The notes: a model not told the origin generated them from the sequence alone. 64,000 bases of DNA from Pseudomonas xantholysinigenes (GCF_014268885.2 NZ_CP077095.1:2361501-2425500); one strand, 5' to 3'; shown: positions 1 to 11,859, counted from the stretch's first letter. Numbers and translations are program-made.

Positions 1-664
1 TCTTCCACTCGCTGCCGCTGAACTCGGGTTTCCACTGCTCATCGAACCAGCGCGCGCCGAAGGCGTTGGCCACGGTGCCGATCAGCGCCATGTTCTCGCC
101 CCAGCCGGCCTTGCCGCGCAGGCAGATGCCGTACTGGCCCTGGTCGGGGTGGTTGAGCTTGGCGGCGAACTCGCCGAGCTGGGTCCAGGTGGGTTGCTCG
201 GGCATGCTCAGCCCGGCTTTTTCGAACAGGTCCTTGCGGTAGTAGGTGATCGAGGCTTCGGCGTAGAAGGGCAGGGCGTACAGCGTGCCGTTTGCCGACA
301 GGCCGTTGCGCACCGAGGGGAATACGTCGTCGAGGTTGTAGTCGGCGGGCAGGTCGGTCATCGGTGCCAGCCAGCCCTTGGCGCCCCACAATGCGGCTTC
401 ATACATGCCGATGGTCAGCACATCGAACTGCCCGCCTTGGGTGGCGATGTCGGTGGTCAGGCGCTGGCGTAGCACGTTCTCTTCGAGCACCACCCACTTG
501 AGCTGGATGTCCGGGTGCTGTTGCTCGAACACCTTGGCCAGGCGCTGCATGCGGATCATGTCGTTGTTGTTGACCGTGGCGATGGTCAGGGTCTCGGCGG
601 CCTGGACGTGCAGCGGCAGGCTGAGGCAGGCGGCGGCCAGGCAGGCCTTGATCGAGTCGTTCAT
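1..664 (-). CDS. mtlE: Mannitol/sorbitol ABC transporter substrate-binding protein (C-terminus outside window)
   Basis: Periplasmic sugar-binding protein that would deliver polyols (mannitol, sorbitol, arabitol in this family) to an ABC importer. Reading the minus strand from ATG at 664 gives an open frame to the window edge, about 221 residues. It begins with a Sec signal peptide (MNDSIKACL..., cleavage likely after LHVQA-A) and continues with AETLTIATVNNNDMIRM, then GGQFDVLTIGMYEA, LYALPFYAEASITYYRKDLF and a Trp-rich ligand region, all typical of family 1 extracellular binding proteins. It lies downstream of an AraC-family regulator on the same strand, the mtlR-mtlE order I know from P. fluorescens. 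The assignment to MtlE rests on remembered similarity and on the regulator; another polyol-binding protein is possible. The 3' part lies beyond position 1. Confidence 0.85.
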   Translation of the reverse strand, partial: MNDSIKACLAAACLSLPLHVQAAETLTIATVNNNDMIRMQRLAKVFEQQHPDIQLKWVVLEENVLRQRLTTDIATQGGQFDVLTIGMYEAALWGAKGWLAPMTDLPADYNLDDVFPSVRNGLSANGTLYALPFYAEASITYYRKDLFEKAGLSMPEQPTWTQLGEFAAKLNHPDQGQYGICLRGKAGWGENMALIGTVANAFGARWFDEQWKPEFSGSEWK

Positions 665-806
665 CGGTGAACTCCCTCGGGGATGACGTTATTGTTTTTG
701 TGTCGCTCGCGGTGGATTACACCGTTGTGCGACGACGACGACAAAGCCTCGCCTGCACCTTGACTGATACTTTTTTGCAGTTGGCTTGGGGGTGTGCATT
801 CCCCTG

Positions 807-917
807 TGGAGCGGCCTTGTGTCGCGAAAGGGCCGCGCAGCGGCCCCGGCGATTGATGCGTTAACGCCGAAACCCTGGGTCTGCTGCGCAGCCCTTTCGC
901 GACACAAGGCCGCTCCA
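807..917. repeat. Long inverted repeat (REP-like hairpin) between mtlR and mtlE
   Basis: Two perfectly complementary 26-nt arms, 807-832 and 892-917, flank a GC-rich 59-nt loop that itself contains GCGCAGCGGCCCC-type sequence. The motif (GCGGCCTTGTGTCGCGAAAGG) resembles interspersed Pseudomonas palindromes and not a protein-binding operator. It could attenuate read-through from mtlR into mtlE. No U-tract follows either arm. Confidence 0.7.
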
Positions 918-935
918 GGAGATTGCGTATGACGT

Positions 936-1874
936 TCAGGCGCGGTTCTGCTCGGTCAGCCGCTGGGTCACCAGGCTGCGGTAGTCGGAGGGCGTCATGC
1001 CCTTGAGCTGCAGGAAACGCCGGTTGAAGTTCGATAGGTTGCTGAACCCCGACTCGAAACACACCTCGGTCACCGGCAGCTCGCCCTTGGCCAGCAGCTC
1101 GCACGACTTGCTCACCCGCAGCCGATTGACGAACTCGACAAAGCCACGCCCGGCGGCCTGCTTGAAGAAGCGCGAAAAGTAGGTGGGGGTCATCCCCAGG
1201 TGCTCGGCGACTTCGTTCTGGCTCAGGTCCTGGGCGTAATGCTGGAAGATGTAGTCCACCGCCCGATTGATGCGCTCGACGTTGTGCTCGTCGGCCAGCT
1301 GCGAGGAGGTGACGGTGGACAGCAGCTGGTAGTCGTCACAGGCGGCCAGCTGCTCCATGAGGATAAAAAAGTATCCCAGGCGGGTCATGCCACGGCTGTC
1401 GGCGATGCGTTGCAGCAGCTGGCGGCTCTCGCGGATCAGCGTCGGATCGCGAAACTCGATGCCATAGCGCGCTCGGGCCAGCAGCGGGGCAAGTTGGGTA
1501 AGTTCGGAGAACACCTGGCCGCCGTCCTCGAGCACTTCGTCGGTGAAGTTGACCAGCATGTCGCGCTTGCCCACCACCTCGTCGGGGCCAACCTGGCTGA
1601 TCCAGTTGTGCGGCAGGTTGGGGCCGGTGAGGAACAGCGTGTCGGGGGCGAAGTTGCCGATGTAGTCGCCGATGAACACCTTGCCGGCGCTGGCGACGAT
1701 CAGGTGCAGCTCGTATTCCTTGTGGAAATGCCAGCGCACCAGCGGGCTGGGGAAGCCGTGTTGGCGGTAGATCAGCGAAGCGCCTTCGTGGTCGTCCATC
1801 AACTCGTAGGACGGGTCGGTGACTTTGCTCGTTCTGGGCATCGCGCTGGCAGGCTCCGAGGGGCGAGGGGGCAT
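936..1874 (-). CDS. mtlR: AraC-family transcriptional activator of the mannitol operon
   Basis: DNA-binding regulator, 312 residues. An N-terminal cupin-like sensing region carries RWHFHKEYELHLI, the usual AraC sugar-pocket motif. The C-terminal AraC/XylS domain occupies about residues 210-305 and has two helix-turn-helix segments: LSQNEVAEHLGMTPTYFSRFFK, then VTEVCFESGFSNLSNFNRRF followed by GMTPSDYR. It sits 271 bp upstream of the mtlE-like gene on the same strand, so it is expected to activate the polyol transport and catabolism genes in response to mannitol, sorbitol or arabitol. I used the first ATG (1874). A second Met at residue 12 (near 1841) is an equally plausible start because the first eleven residues look unconserved. 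Identification as MtlR depends on this gene order. Confidence 0.82.
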   Translation of the reverse strand: MPPRPSEPASAMPRTSKVTDPSYELMDDHEGASLIYRQHGFPSPLVRWHFHKEYELHLIVASAGKVFIGDYIGNFAPDTLFLTGPNLPHNWISQVGPDEVVGKRDMLVNFTDEVLEDGGQVFSELTQLAPLLARARYGIEFRDPTLIRESRQLLQRIADSRGMTRLGYFFILMEQLAACDDYQLLSTVTSSQLADEHNVERINRAVDYIFQHYAQDLSQNEVAEHLGMTPTYFSRFFKQAAGRGFVEFVNRLRVSKSCELLAKGELPVTEVCFESGFSNLSNFNRRFLQLKGMTPSDYRSLVTQRLTEQNRA

Positions 1875-2158
1875 CGTAACGCGAAGTCCGCGAGCCGGGC
1901 AGGGGGCGCGATGTGTTCCTACACCTCAGATTCTGTGGTTTTTGTAGTCCGATTCCTAAAGGCCATTTTCTCCCTGTTTGGCCATTGTGGCGGAGCGCCT
2001 GGCCGCTTTAGTCTCGCCCTGCCTGTCGCGGTCAGCGGTATGGGCAGCCAGGCTACTGGGCAGAGCACCACGCAAGGATCGCGTGGTCTGGCCTGGTCGG
2101 ATATGGCGCTGATCGCGGTAGGTTCCTGGTTTTCCAACGGCATTGCAGGGGGGCGCAA
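1875..2158. other. Intergenic region with no recognised gene
   Basis: This 284-bp gap separates the divergent mtlR and the small plus-strand gene at 2159. It presumably carries both promoters. I see an AT-richer stretch at 1917-1975 that could hold a promoter, but no site convincing enough to name. Open frames crossing it (for example a plus-strand frame over 1200-2198) are antisense to mtlR and lack coding character. Confidence 0.5.
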
Positions 2159-2461
2159 GTGGACAAGGACGACTGGCCGAAAGGCCCGGGGCAACTGAAA
2201 ATCATCAGCCTGGCGGCACACGCCGGGCGCCAGCCGATCCGCAACTGGGTGCAGGCGATACCGGGGTTGCCGACGCGGGCGGTGCTGCAGGAAACCGCCG
2301 TCATCCTCGGGGTCATCACCGGCCTCACGCAACAGGCGTTGGTCAAGCCGCGCGAGGCACAGACGCTGATGCGCGCCACGTACTACCTCAGTGGCATGGC
2401 CAAGGCGATGATCGATGGGCAACTGTCGGTGCTGCGGGGAGACAAGGGTGACTGTGAATGA
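2159..2461 (+). CDS. Small conserved-type protein, DUF3077-like
   Basis: A 100-residue soluble protein of unknown function. The start is GTG at 2159, preceded by a strong AGGGGGG ribosome-binding site with about 5 nt spacing. The second half (GLPTRAVLQETAVILGVITGLT ... LMRATYYLSGMAKAMIDGQL) resembles the small Pseudomonas DUF3077 family, in which an Ala/Leu-rich helix is followed by a short spacer and a YLxxMAKAL helix. No signal peptide or membrane segment is visible. It stands alone between mtlR and a bidirectional terminator, so its context gives no clue to function. The family assignment is a pattern match from memory and is uncertain. Confidence 0.55.
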   Translation: MDKDDWPKGPGQLKIISLAAHAGRQPIRNWVQAIPGLPTRAVLQETAVILGVITGLTQQALVKPREAQTLMRATYYLSGMAKAMIDGQLSVLRGDKGDCE

Positions 2462-2498
2462 AAAGCCGCTTTCGTGTACCCGAAAGCGGCTTTTCATT
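2457..2498. terminator. Bidirectional rho-independent terminator
   Basis: Perfect 18-nt arms (2457-2474 and 2481-2498) with a 6-nt loop. The stem is flanked by A-run and T-run (GAAAAGCCGC...GCGGCTTTTC), so it can terminate both the small plus-strand gene ending at 2461 and the minus-strand membrane-protein gene ending at 2541. Confidence 0.9.
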
Positions 2499-2540
2499 GC
2501 CGGTTGCGTAAAGCGCACGCGTGCCGCGAGCCTGTCTTTA

Positions 2541-3305
2541 TCAAGCCTTGCGCAAGGCCGCGGCCAGTGCGACGGTCAATAGCACCGCCAGCACCATCGC
2601 CAGGGTAATTGTCGCGCCAATCCCCAGTGCTTCGAGCAGCGCCGCCACGGCCAGGTAGAACGCTATCACCCCCACCGCGCCAATCGCATTGCCCCGCACC
2701 ATTGCCGCCATGCCCGCCCGGCCGCCCTGCACATGGGCGAATACCATCAATGGCCAGGCGATCACCGGGATCGGCGCGAGCATGCCGCTGGTGGCCGGTC
2801 CCAGCCAACTGGCCAGGCTGGTGGTGATCATCAGCAAGGCGGTGGCGGACACCATGCGCAGAGGGATTTCCCAGTAGCGGTGCCGCGGGCGGGCCAGGGT
2901 GTCGGGTTTTGGCTCGCGTGCGCTGGTGTGGATCAGCACACCGATCAGCAACAGTGCCACGGTGACCGACACATACAGGTTGCCCCAGTGGGTAAAGGCG
3001 TAGGCCGCCAGGCTGTAGAACAGCAATGCCAGCAGCACCGCAGGGGCCAGCCCGACCTTGCGCGTGGCGAGCACGTAGCAGGCATAGGTCGCCTGCACCG
3101 CCGCCAGGCCGCCCAGCGCGCCGGGCACCGCGCCCAGGGCGAACGCCGTGCCCTGTTCCAGGCTCAGGAAAGTCATCACCAGCCCAGAGGTGATCGGCAG
3201 GCCGGACAGCAGCCCGCCCAGCAGGCTGCCCCAGCGGCGAGCGGCGAGGGAGATGGCCCACATCAGCAGCGGGGTGACCAGCAGTTTCAGGTAAAGCAGG
3301 GTCAT
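2541..3305 (-). CDS. Integral membrane protein of unknown function
   Basis: A 254-residue protein made almost entirely of hydrophobic helices, roughly 7-8 predicted transmembrane segments. The first runs from MTLLYLKLLVTPLLMW, a short charged cytoplasmic loop (SAREPKPDTLARPRHRYW) lies near the middle, and the C-terminus is VLLTVALAAALRKA. Glycine-rich patches (WGSLLGGLLSGLPITSG and GAVPGALGGL) suggest tightly packed helices as in small transporters. I cannot assign it to a named family. It follows metY on the same strand with a 63-bp gap, so co-transcription is possible. ATG at 3305 opens directly on the first membrane helix and is the natural start. Confidence 0.75.
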   Translation of the reverse strand: MTLLYLKLLVTPLLMWAISLAARRWGSLLGGLLSGLPITSGLVMTFLSLEQGTAFALGAVPGALGGLAAVQATYACYVLATRKVGLAPAVLLALLFYSLAAYAFTHWGNLYVSVTVALLLIGVLIHTSAREPKPDTLARPRHRYWEIPLRMVSATALLMITTSLASWLGPATSGMLAPIPVIAWPLMVFAHVQGGRAGMAAMVRGNAIGAVGVIAFYLAVAALLEALGIGATITLAMVLAVLLTVALAAALRKA

Positions 3306-3368
3306 TGCGGGGGTATCCAGGCTTGCAGGGGGGCGCCCGCCGTCGGCATTGGGTAGGGCGCGGATGGA

Positions 3369-4646
3369 TCAGCCGCGGCTGGCCTCCAGTGCCTGGGCCA
3401 GGTCGGCGATGATGTCGTCGCAGTGCTCGATGCCGATCGACAGGCGCACCATGTCCCGCGGCACACCGGCCTTTTCCAGCTCTTCATCGTTGAGCTGGCG
3501 GTGGGTGGTGGAGGCGGGGTGGCAGGCCAGCGACTTGGCGTCGCCGATATTGACCAGTCGCACCACCAGTTGCAATGCATCGATGAACCGCGCGCCGGCC
3601 GCCTGGCCGCCCTGGATACCGAACGAGAGGATCGATGCCGGCTTGCCGCCGGTGTAGCGTTGGGCCAGGGCGTGCTCGGGATGGTCTGGCAGGCCAGCGT
3701 ATTTGACCCAGGCCACCTGTTCGTGTGCTTGCAGGTACTCGGCGACCTTGAGCGCGTTCTCGGTATGGCGCTGCATGCGCAGGGCCAGGGTTTCCAGGCC
3801 TTGCAGGATCAGGAAGGCATTGAAAGGCGACAGCGCGGCGCCAGTGTTGCGCAGCGGCACCACGCGGCAACGGCCAATGAACGCGGCGGGGCCGAAGGCT
3901 TCGGTGTAGGTCACGCCGTGGTAGGACGGGTCGGGCGTGTTGAGCAGGGCGAAGCGCGCCTTGTGCTCGGCCCAGGGGAACTTGCCCGAATCGATGACGA
4001 TGCCGCCGATGCTGGTGCCGTGGCCGCCGATGTACTTGGTCAGCGAATGCACGACGATATCGGCGCCATGTTCGAACGGCCGGCACAGCACCGGGGTGGC
4101 CACGGTGTTGTCGACGATCAGCGGCACGCCATGGCGGTGGGCGGCCGCGGCCAGGGCGGCGATATCGACGATATTGCCGGCAGGGTTGCCGATGGACTCG
4201 CAGAACACCGCCTTGGTGCGTGGGTCGATCAGCGCTTCGAGGGCGGCGATATCGTCATGGGCGGCGAAACGGGTGTGGATGCCCATGCGCGGCAGGGTAT
4301 GGGCCAGCAGGTTGTAGGTGCCGCCGTACAGCTTGGCCACCGAGACGATGTTGTCGCCGGCCTCGGCCACGGTCTGGATGGCATAGGTGATGGCCGCCAT
4401 GCCCGAGGCCACCGCCAGCGCGCCAACCCCGCCTTCGAGGGCGGCCATGCGCTGTTCGAGCACGTCGTTGGTGGGGTTCATGATGCGCGAGTAGATGTTG
4501 CCGGCCACCTTGAGATCGAACAGGTCGGCGCCATGTTGGGTGTCGTCGAAGGCGAACGAGGTGGTCTGGTAGATCGGCACGGCCACGGCCTTGGTGGTCG
4601 GGTCGGGGCAGAAGCCCGCGTGCAGGGCAAGTGTTTCCAGCTTCAT
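3369..4646 (-). CDS. metY: O-acetylhomoserine sulfhydrylase (PLP-dependent Cys/Met metabolism enzyme)
   Basis: Cytoplasmic enzyme that makes homocysteine from O-acetylhomoserine and sulfide, the direct-sulfhydrylation route to methionine. The protein is 425 residues, the normal size for the family. It opens with ETLALHAGFCPDPTTKAVAVPIYQTTSF and shows NIYSRIMNPT, ALAVASGMAAI, the substrate/PLP segment AKLYGGTYNL, and the PLP Schiff-base lysine in VVHSLTKYIGGHG (about residue 210). The C-terminal domain contains SLACHPASTTHRQL and VRLSIGIE. The start at 4646 agrees with homologues. Cystathionine gamma-synthase is less likely because of the length and the KFPW...ALLNTPDPSYHG insertion typical of MetY. 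Confidence 0.93.
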   Translation of the reverse strand: MKLETLALHAGFCPDPTTKAVAVPIYQTTSFAFDDTQHGADLFDLKVAGNIYSRIMNPTNDVLEQRMAALEGGVGALAVASGMAAITYAIQTVAEAGDNIVSVAKLYGGTYNLLAHTLPRMGIHTRFAAHDDIAALEALIDPRTKAVFCESIGNPAGNIVDIAALAAAAHRHGVPLIVDNTVATPVLCRPFEHGADIVVHSLTKYIGGHGTSIGGIVIDSGKFPWAEHKARFALLNTPDPSYHGVTYTEAFGPAAFIGRCRVVPLRNTGAALSPFNAFLILQGLETLALRMQRHTENALKVAEYLQAHEQVAWVKYAGLPDHPEHALAQRYTGGKPASILSFGIQGGQAAGARFIDALQLVVRLVNIGDAKSLACHPASTTHRQLNDEELEKAGVPRDMVRLSIGIEHCDDIIADLAQALEASRG

Positions 4647-4867
4647 GCGGTCGTTCCTTGAGCGTGGGGTGGAAGCGTTCGAGCATGGAATGGGCCGCAG
4701 GCGTGGGTCAAGGCCTGGTGAGCGTGGATGTCGCCGCTGGCTAGCGCCCTGGCGATGCGGGCACCGTTGGAGGCCTGGTAGTTTTGCCAGTAGCCGCCCC
4801 TGGCAGCGCTGCGCGATTATCGTCCCGTGTGTTTCGCCTAGTGGACGGGCCTCTCAGGAGCCATGCC

Positions 4868-5305
4868 ATGTCGACCATGATGCTCACCTCATCCGCCTTC
4901 TATGGTGCTGCGTTGTTCGTGGCGCTGGGGATTGCTGCGGTCTATTGCACACGTCGGCAGATCCTTCCCTACCACCGTGTCGCATTGGCTCGCAGCTGGC
5001 TCGACCTTGACCAGCGGCAACAGCTCCTGCTGCTGGCGTTGGTCCATTTGTTGGGCTGGGCCTGGGTCGCGATCGCCTTCGCCGGTTTCATCCTGTTGTA
5101 TGCCTGGCTCTTGCAGCCGGACCAGCCTGGCCTGGTCATGGCGCTGCAGGCGTTGATCTTGCTGGGGACCGCCCCGGTGATCCACGTGTCCTCGCGAGTC
5201 AGGAGGGGCACAGGGGCTTCTCCACCGACCATTGTCAGCTGGATTGTCCTGGGGCTTAGCCTGGTGGGTTTCCTGTGCGCCTGGCCGGTCTGGGCCAATG
5301 CGTGA
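4868..5305 (+). CDS. Small membrane protein of unknown function
   Basis: A 145-residue protein with about four hydrophobic segments: FYGAALFVALGIAAVYC, LLLLALVHLLGWAWVAIAFAGFILLYAWLL, LVMALQALILLGTAPVIHV and IVSWIVLGLSLVGFLCAWPV. The frame is open from further upstream, but the ATG at 4868 has a CAGGAG ribosome-binding site and begins at a natural N-terminus (MSTMMLTSS). It is followed after 27 bp by the thioesterase gene, so the two probably form a transcription unit. I recognise no family. Because the topology is simple, a function cannot be inferred from sequence. Confidence 0.65.
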   Translation: MSTMMLTSSAFYGAALFVALGIAAVYCTRRQILPYHRVALARSWLDLDQRQQLLLLALVHLLGWAWVAIAFAGFILLYAWLLQPDQPGLVMALQALILLGTAPVIHVSSRVRRGTGASPPTIVSWIVLGLSLVGFLCAWPVWANA

Positions 5306-5332
5306 ATCAAATGGGTGAAGGAGGGCAAAGCC

Positions 5333-5761
5333 ATGGAGCGTGATAACCCGTTCTGGAGAGTCGTCAGGGGCCAGTTGCCGCAGCCCAATGCCGCCAAGCT
5401 GCTGGGGTGGCGTTTCGTTGACTATCGAGAGGATCTGCGACAGATCGAAGTCGAATACGAGGCCTCTTCCTCGCTTACCAATCCACTGGGGTATATCCAG
5501 GGCGGAATGTTGACGGCGATGCTCGATGACTGCATGGGGCCTGCTATCTACGCCATGCTTGGGTGGGAACAGGTGGCGCTAACAACGCGGATGACCACGC
5601 GCTTCTTGAACCCTGCGTTACCTGGTCGCATCCTGGGCTGCGCCAGGCTGATTCGACGCGGGCCAAAGGGCTGGTACACCAGCGGCCAACTGATGGATGC
5701 CAAGCGCAATGTGCTGGTAACAGGTAGTGCGCGCTTCAAGGTGTTCGAACTGCCGCGCTGA
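5333..5761 (+). CDS. PaaI-family hotdog-fold thioesterase
   Basis: A 142-residue single-domain hotdog protein predicted to hydrolyse acyl-CoA or aryl-CoA thioesters. The signature LTNPLGYIQGGMLTAMLDDCMG (about residues 48-69) carries the conserved Asn/Gly and the catalytic acidic residue region of the PaaI group. LTTRMTTRFLNPALPGRI and ARLIRRGPKGWYTSGQLMDAKRNVLVTGSARF form the following beta strands. Start ATG 5333 is chosen because GGAGG lies 8 nt upstream; the longer GTG start at 5315 would absorb that site. The substrate is not predictable. It follows the small membrane protein gene at 4868. Confidence 0.85.
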   Translation: MERDNPFWRVVRGQLPQPNAAKLLGWRFVDYREDLRQIEVEYEASSSLTNPLGYIQGGMLTAMLDDCMGPAIYAMLGWEQVALTTRMTTRFLNPALPGRILGCARLIRRGPKGWYTSGQLMDAKRNVLVTGSARFKVFELPR

Positions 5762-5788
5762 AGATGAGGCCGGGTCGTCATGGGACTC

Positions 5789-6730
5789 TCAGCGCCCGTT
5801 AAGCCGCGTGGTCTCTTCTTCCAGGTATCCCAGCAAGGCGGCCACCTCGGTCTCTCCCAACCGCATGTTCGGCATCGCCAATTGGTTGTATTGCTCATAC
5901 AGCAGCATGGCCAGAGGGTCCTTCTCCGCCAGCATCCGGTCTGGCTCTTTCAACCAGCGCGTCAGCCAATGCGCATCGCGCTGCCGGGTCACCCCCAGCA
6001 GATCCGGCCCCAGCCCACGGGTGATCCCAGGCTCGGCATCGCCCAGGGTATGGCACGACGAACAGCGGGTGCGAAACAGCTGTTCCCCGGTACTGGGCGG
6101 GCGAATGACCGGGGCCTCGGCCTCGGCCTGGGCATTGGCCTGTTTCCAATTGTGCAGGCTGTTGGCCAGGCGGTCGGCAAGGATGTAGGGGCTTTCGAAC
6201 GGCGAGGCCTTCATCCAGCGGCCGGTGGCCTGGTTGCCGATGATCAGACTGAGGTTGTGGTCCTTGCTGCGGCCGTTCTCCAGGCCTTCGATGTACAAGC
6301 CGAGGCTGCGGCGCAGTTGCTCGATATCGGCGGCCTCGCCGGTGAGCAAGGTCCAGCCGGGGCCGATGGCGAACTTCTGCGCGTAGCGCTTGAGGGTGGC
6401 GGGGGTGTCGTTGTAGGGGTCGATGCTGATCGAGTAGAAGAAGATGTCCTGGCCGACGCGTTCGCCCAGCAGTTTCTGCACTTGGCGCAGGCGCGCGGTC
6501 TCCACCGGGCAGGAGTCGCCGCAGCCGGTGAAGATGAAGTTGATGGCCACCACCTTGTCCTTGATCAGGTCGTCGAAGAAGCGCACGTGGTCACCGTCCT
6601 GGGTGAGCAGGGGGATATTGGGGAAGTAGTCCGCCCCCCAGGGAGTGGCTTGCGCGAGGGTGGGCGGCAGGGAGCAGGGCAGGCTCAGGCTGAGCAGCAC
6701 CAGGCACAACAGGCGCAGGACGCGGGGCAT
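5789..6730 (-). CDS. SCO1/SenC copper chaperone fused to a C-terminal cytochrome c domain
   Basis: Exported redox protein of 313 residues. A signal peptide (MPRVLRLLCLVLLSLSLP...) is followed by a thioredoxin-like SCO domain at about residues 35-195. That domain has the copper-binding pair in FTGCGDSCPVET (CxxxC) and the partner His in KDHNLSLIIG. The C-terminal part (about 225-313) is a small cytochrome c with the haem motif CSSCH and a downstream axial Met in LAMPNMRLGE. SCO proteins load copper into periplasmic cuproenzymes. The gene lies 114 bp downstream of a large multicopper oxidase on the same strand, so that oxidase is its likely client. I start at the ATG at 6730 because the extra 28 residues upstream are encoded by a REP-like palindrome. 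Confidence 0.87.
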   Translation of the reverse strand: MPRVLRLLCLVLLSLSLPCSLPPTLAQATPWGADYFPNIPLLTQDGDHVRFFDDLIKDKVVAINFIFTGCGDSCPVETARLRQVQKLLGERVGQDIFFYSISIDPYNDTPATLKRYAQKFAIGPGWTLLTGEAADIEQLRRSLGLYIEGLENGRSKDHNLSLIIGNQATGRWMKASPFESPYILADRLANSLHNWKQANAQAEAEAPVIRPPSTGEQLFRTRCSSCHTLGDAEPGITRGLGPDLLGVTRQRDAHWLTRWLKEPDRMLAEKDPLAMLLYEQYNQLAMPNMRLGETEVAALLGYLEEETTRLNGR

Positions 6731-6791
6731 GGTCTGACCCTCTTGGAGGTGTTGGGCTGGCCTGTGGCGGATGGCACTGGCCTTGCCGGTG

Positions 6792-6834
6792 TTCGCGGCT
6801 GAAGCCGCTCCCACAGGGGCCGCGTGGCGGCCCC
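6792..6834. repeat. REP-like half site and hairpin between oxidase and SCO genes
   Basis: TTCGCGGCTGAAGCCGCTCC followed by CACAGG matches half of the REP units at 12984-13191. It is followed by a GC hairpin (arms 6816-6823 and 6827-6834, 3-nt loop). It lies inside the presumed oxidase-SCO transcription unit and could lower downstream expression or stabilise the 3' end of the oxidase message. Confidence 0.7.
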
Positions 6835-6844
6835 TTGGGTGATT

Positions 6845-10240
<3,396 letters not shown>

Positions 10241-10484
10241 TGCCGTATGCCCCGTGTTGTGCAGACTGGCATCTGGGCCACCGGTGGAGGTGGCAATGTG
10301 CCTTGGAGGGGCTTGAGCAACGGCTGTGCCAACGGATAACTGGCGAAAAGCCACGTGTTTCAAGATGTTGCAAAGATGCGAAAGAGGAGCACTTCGGTGT
10401 TTGCCGCAAAGCTGGGGATAGACACCCAGTGCTGGGTGGGGAATGCTTCCCACACGCCACCACGGTCACTTGCAGGGAGCTGCC

Positions 10485-11231
10485 ATGGATCCGCTCTACC
10501 TCATTGCCCTCGGCGCCATCGTCGCCGGATTTGTCCAGGGCTTGTCGGGCTTTGCCTTCGGCATGGTGGCCATGTCGTTCTGGGCGTGGGGGCTGGAGCC
10601 GCAAGTGGCAGCGGTGCTCACGGTGTTTGGCAGCCTCACCGGCCAGCTGATCGCGGTGTTCAGCGTGCGCCGGGGCTTCAGCTGGGCATTGCTGTGGCCG
10701 TTCGTGCTGGGTGGGCTGGCGGGGATCCCGCTGGGGGTCTGGGTATTGCCGTACCTGGACATGCTCTGGTTCAAGGCGGTGTTCGGCGCCCTGCTGGTGG
10801 TGTGGTGCCCGCTGATGCTGCTGGCGCCACGCCTGCCGCGCCTGCGGGGTGGGCGCCTGGCCGATGGCGCGGTGGGCATGGTTGGCGGCGTGCTGGGGGG
10901 CATTGGCGGCTTTACCGGCACCGTGCCGACCTTGTGGTGCACCTTGCGCGGATTCGAGCGCGACACCCAACGGGCGGTGATCCAGAACTTCAACCTGTCG
11001 ATGCTGGCAGTGACCATGTTGACCTACCTGGGCAGCGGGCTGGTCACCCGGGCATTGTTGCCGTGGTTCGCGGTGGTGGCGCTGGCGATGCTGCTGCCAG
11101 CGGTGCTGGGCACGCGGTTGTACCTGGGCATCAGCGAGCTGGCGTTCCGGCGGATTGTGCTGGGGCTGCTGACGCTGTCCGGGGTGGCGATGCTGCTGGT
11201 GGCGGTGCCGGGGTTGCTGGCGCGAGGCTGA
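10485..11231 (+). CDS. TauE/SafE-family sulfite/organosulfonate-type permease
   Basis: Inner-membrane protein of 248 residues with about eight hydrophobic helices. The N-terminal signature LIALGAIVAGFVQGLSGFAFGMVAMSFW and the duplicated GMVGGVLGGIGGFTGTVPTLW are the two inverted TauE/SafE half-repeats. Members export or import sulfite, sulfoacetate or other small anions; the substrate here cannot be told from sequence. ATG 10485 follows an AGGGAG site. An in-frame ATG at 10443 would add a non-hydrophobic leader. It is transcribed divergently from the multicopper oxidase across a 244-bp gap in which I see no clear regulatory site. Confidence 0.85.
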   Translation: MDPLYLIALGAIVAGFVQGLSGFAFGMVAMSFWAWGLEPQVAAVLTVFGSLTGQLIAVFSVRRGFSWALLWPFVLGGLAGIPLGVWVLPYLDMLWFKAVFGALLVVWCPLMLLAPRLPRLRGGRLADGAVGMVGGVLGGIGGFTGTVPTLWCTLRGFERDTQRAVIQNFNLSMLAVTMLTYLGSGLVTRALLPWFAVVALAMLLPAVLGTRLYLGISELAFRRIVLGLLTLSGVAMLLVAVPGLLARG

Positions 11232-11307
11232 CCGCCAGCTCCACGCGCATTGACGCCACGCAGCGCCTGGGGGAGGCTAGCCGTTTTCCCAGGCAATGAG
11301 GCTGACC

Positions 11308-11859
11308 ATGCTGATCGATCCGCGCCAGGCCACGCTGTTGGTCGTCGATATCCAGGAGAAACTCATCGGCGCCATGAGCGACCCCGAAGGCACCGCGGCC
11401 CGCGCACGCTGGCTGCTGGCCGCGACCGCCGAGCTGGCGCTGCCGACCGTCATCTCCGAGCAATACCCCAAGGGCCTGGGCCATACCCTGGCCGCGCTCA
11501 AGGCCGCCGCGCCGGCCGCTGAAATTGTCGAGAAGCTGCACTTTTCCTGCGTCGCCGCCGAATGCCTGCCGGCCAGCCTGCTGGCGCGCGAGCAAGTGAT
11601 CGTCTGCGGCATGGAGACCCACGTCTGCGTGCTGCAGACCGTGTTCGGCCTGTTGGCCCTGGGCAAGCAGGTGTTTGTGGTCGAGGACGCCTGCGACAGC
11701 CGCACCGCGGCCAGTAAGTCGGCAGGGCTGGCACGCATGCGGGACGCCGGAGCGCAGGTGGTGACCCGTGAAATGGTGCTGTTCGAGCTGCTGGGCAGCG
11801 CGGGCCACCCGCTGTTTCGCCAGATCAGCAAGACCTACCTGGTCGGGGAACAGCCCTGA
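11308..11859 (+). CDS. Isochorismatase-family cysteine hydrolase
   Basis: A 183-residue alpha/beta hydrolase of the isochorismatase-like superfamily. The catalytic Asp is in LLVVDIQEKL, the general Lys is probably in VEKLHFSC, and the nucleophilic Cys with its cis-peptide motif is in VCGMETHVCVLQT. These enzymes hydrolyse small amides or vinyl ethers (nicotinamide, N-carbamoyl compounds, isochorismate); the true substrate is unknown. Two starts are possible. ATG 11296 has almost no spacing to a Shine-Dalgarno, while ATG 11308 has GAGG six bases upstream, so I chose the latter. The stop overlaps the putative start of the following lipoprotein gene, indicating an operon. Confidence 0.85.
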   Translation: MLIDPRQATLLVVDIQEKLIGAMSDPEGTAARARWLLAATAELALPTVISEQYPKGLGHTLAALKAAAPAAEIVEKLHFSCVAAECLPASLLAREQVIVCGMETHVCVLQTVFGLLALGKQVFVVEDACDSRTAASKSAGLARMRDAGAQVVTREMVLFELLGSAGHPLFRQISKTYLVGEQP

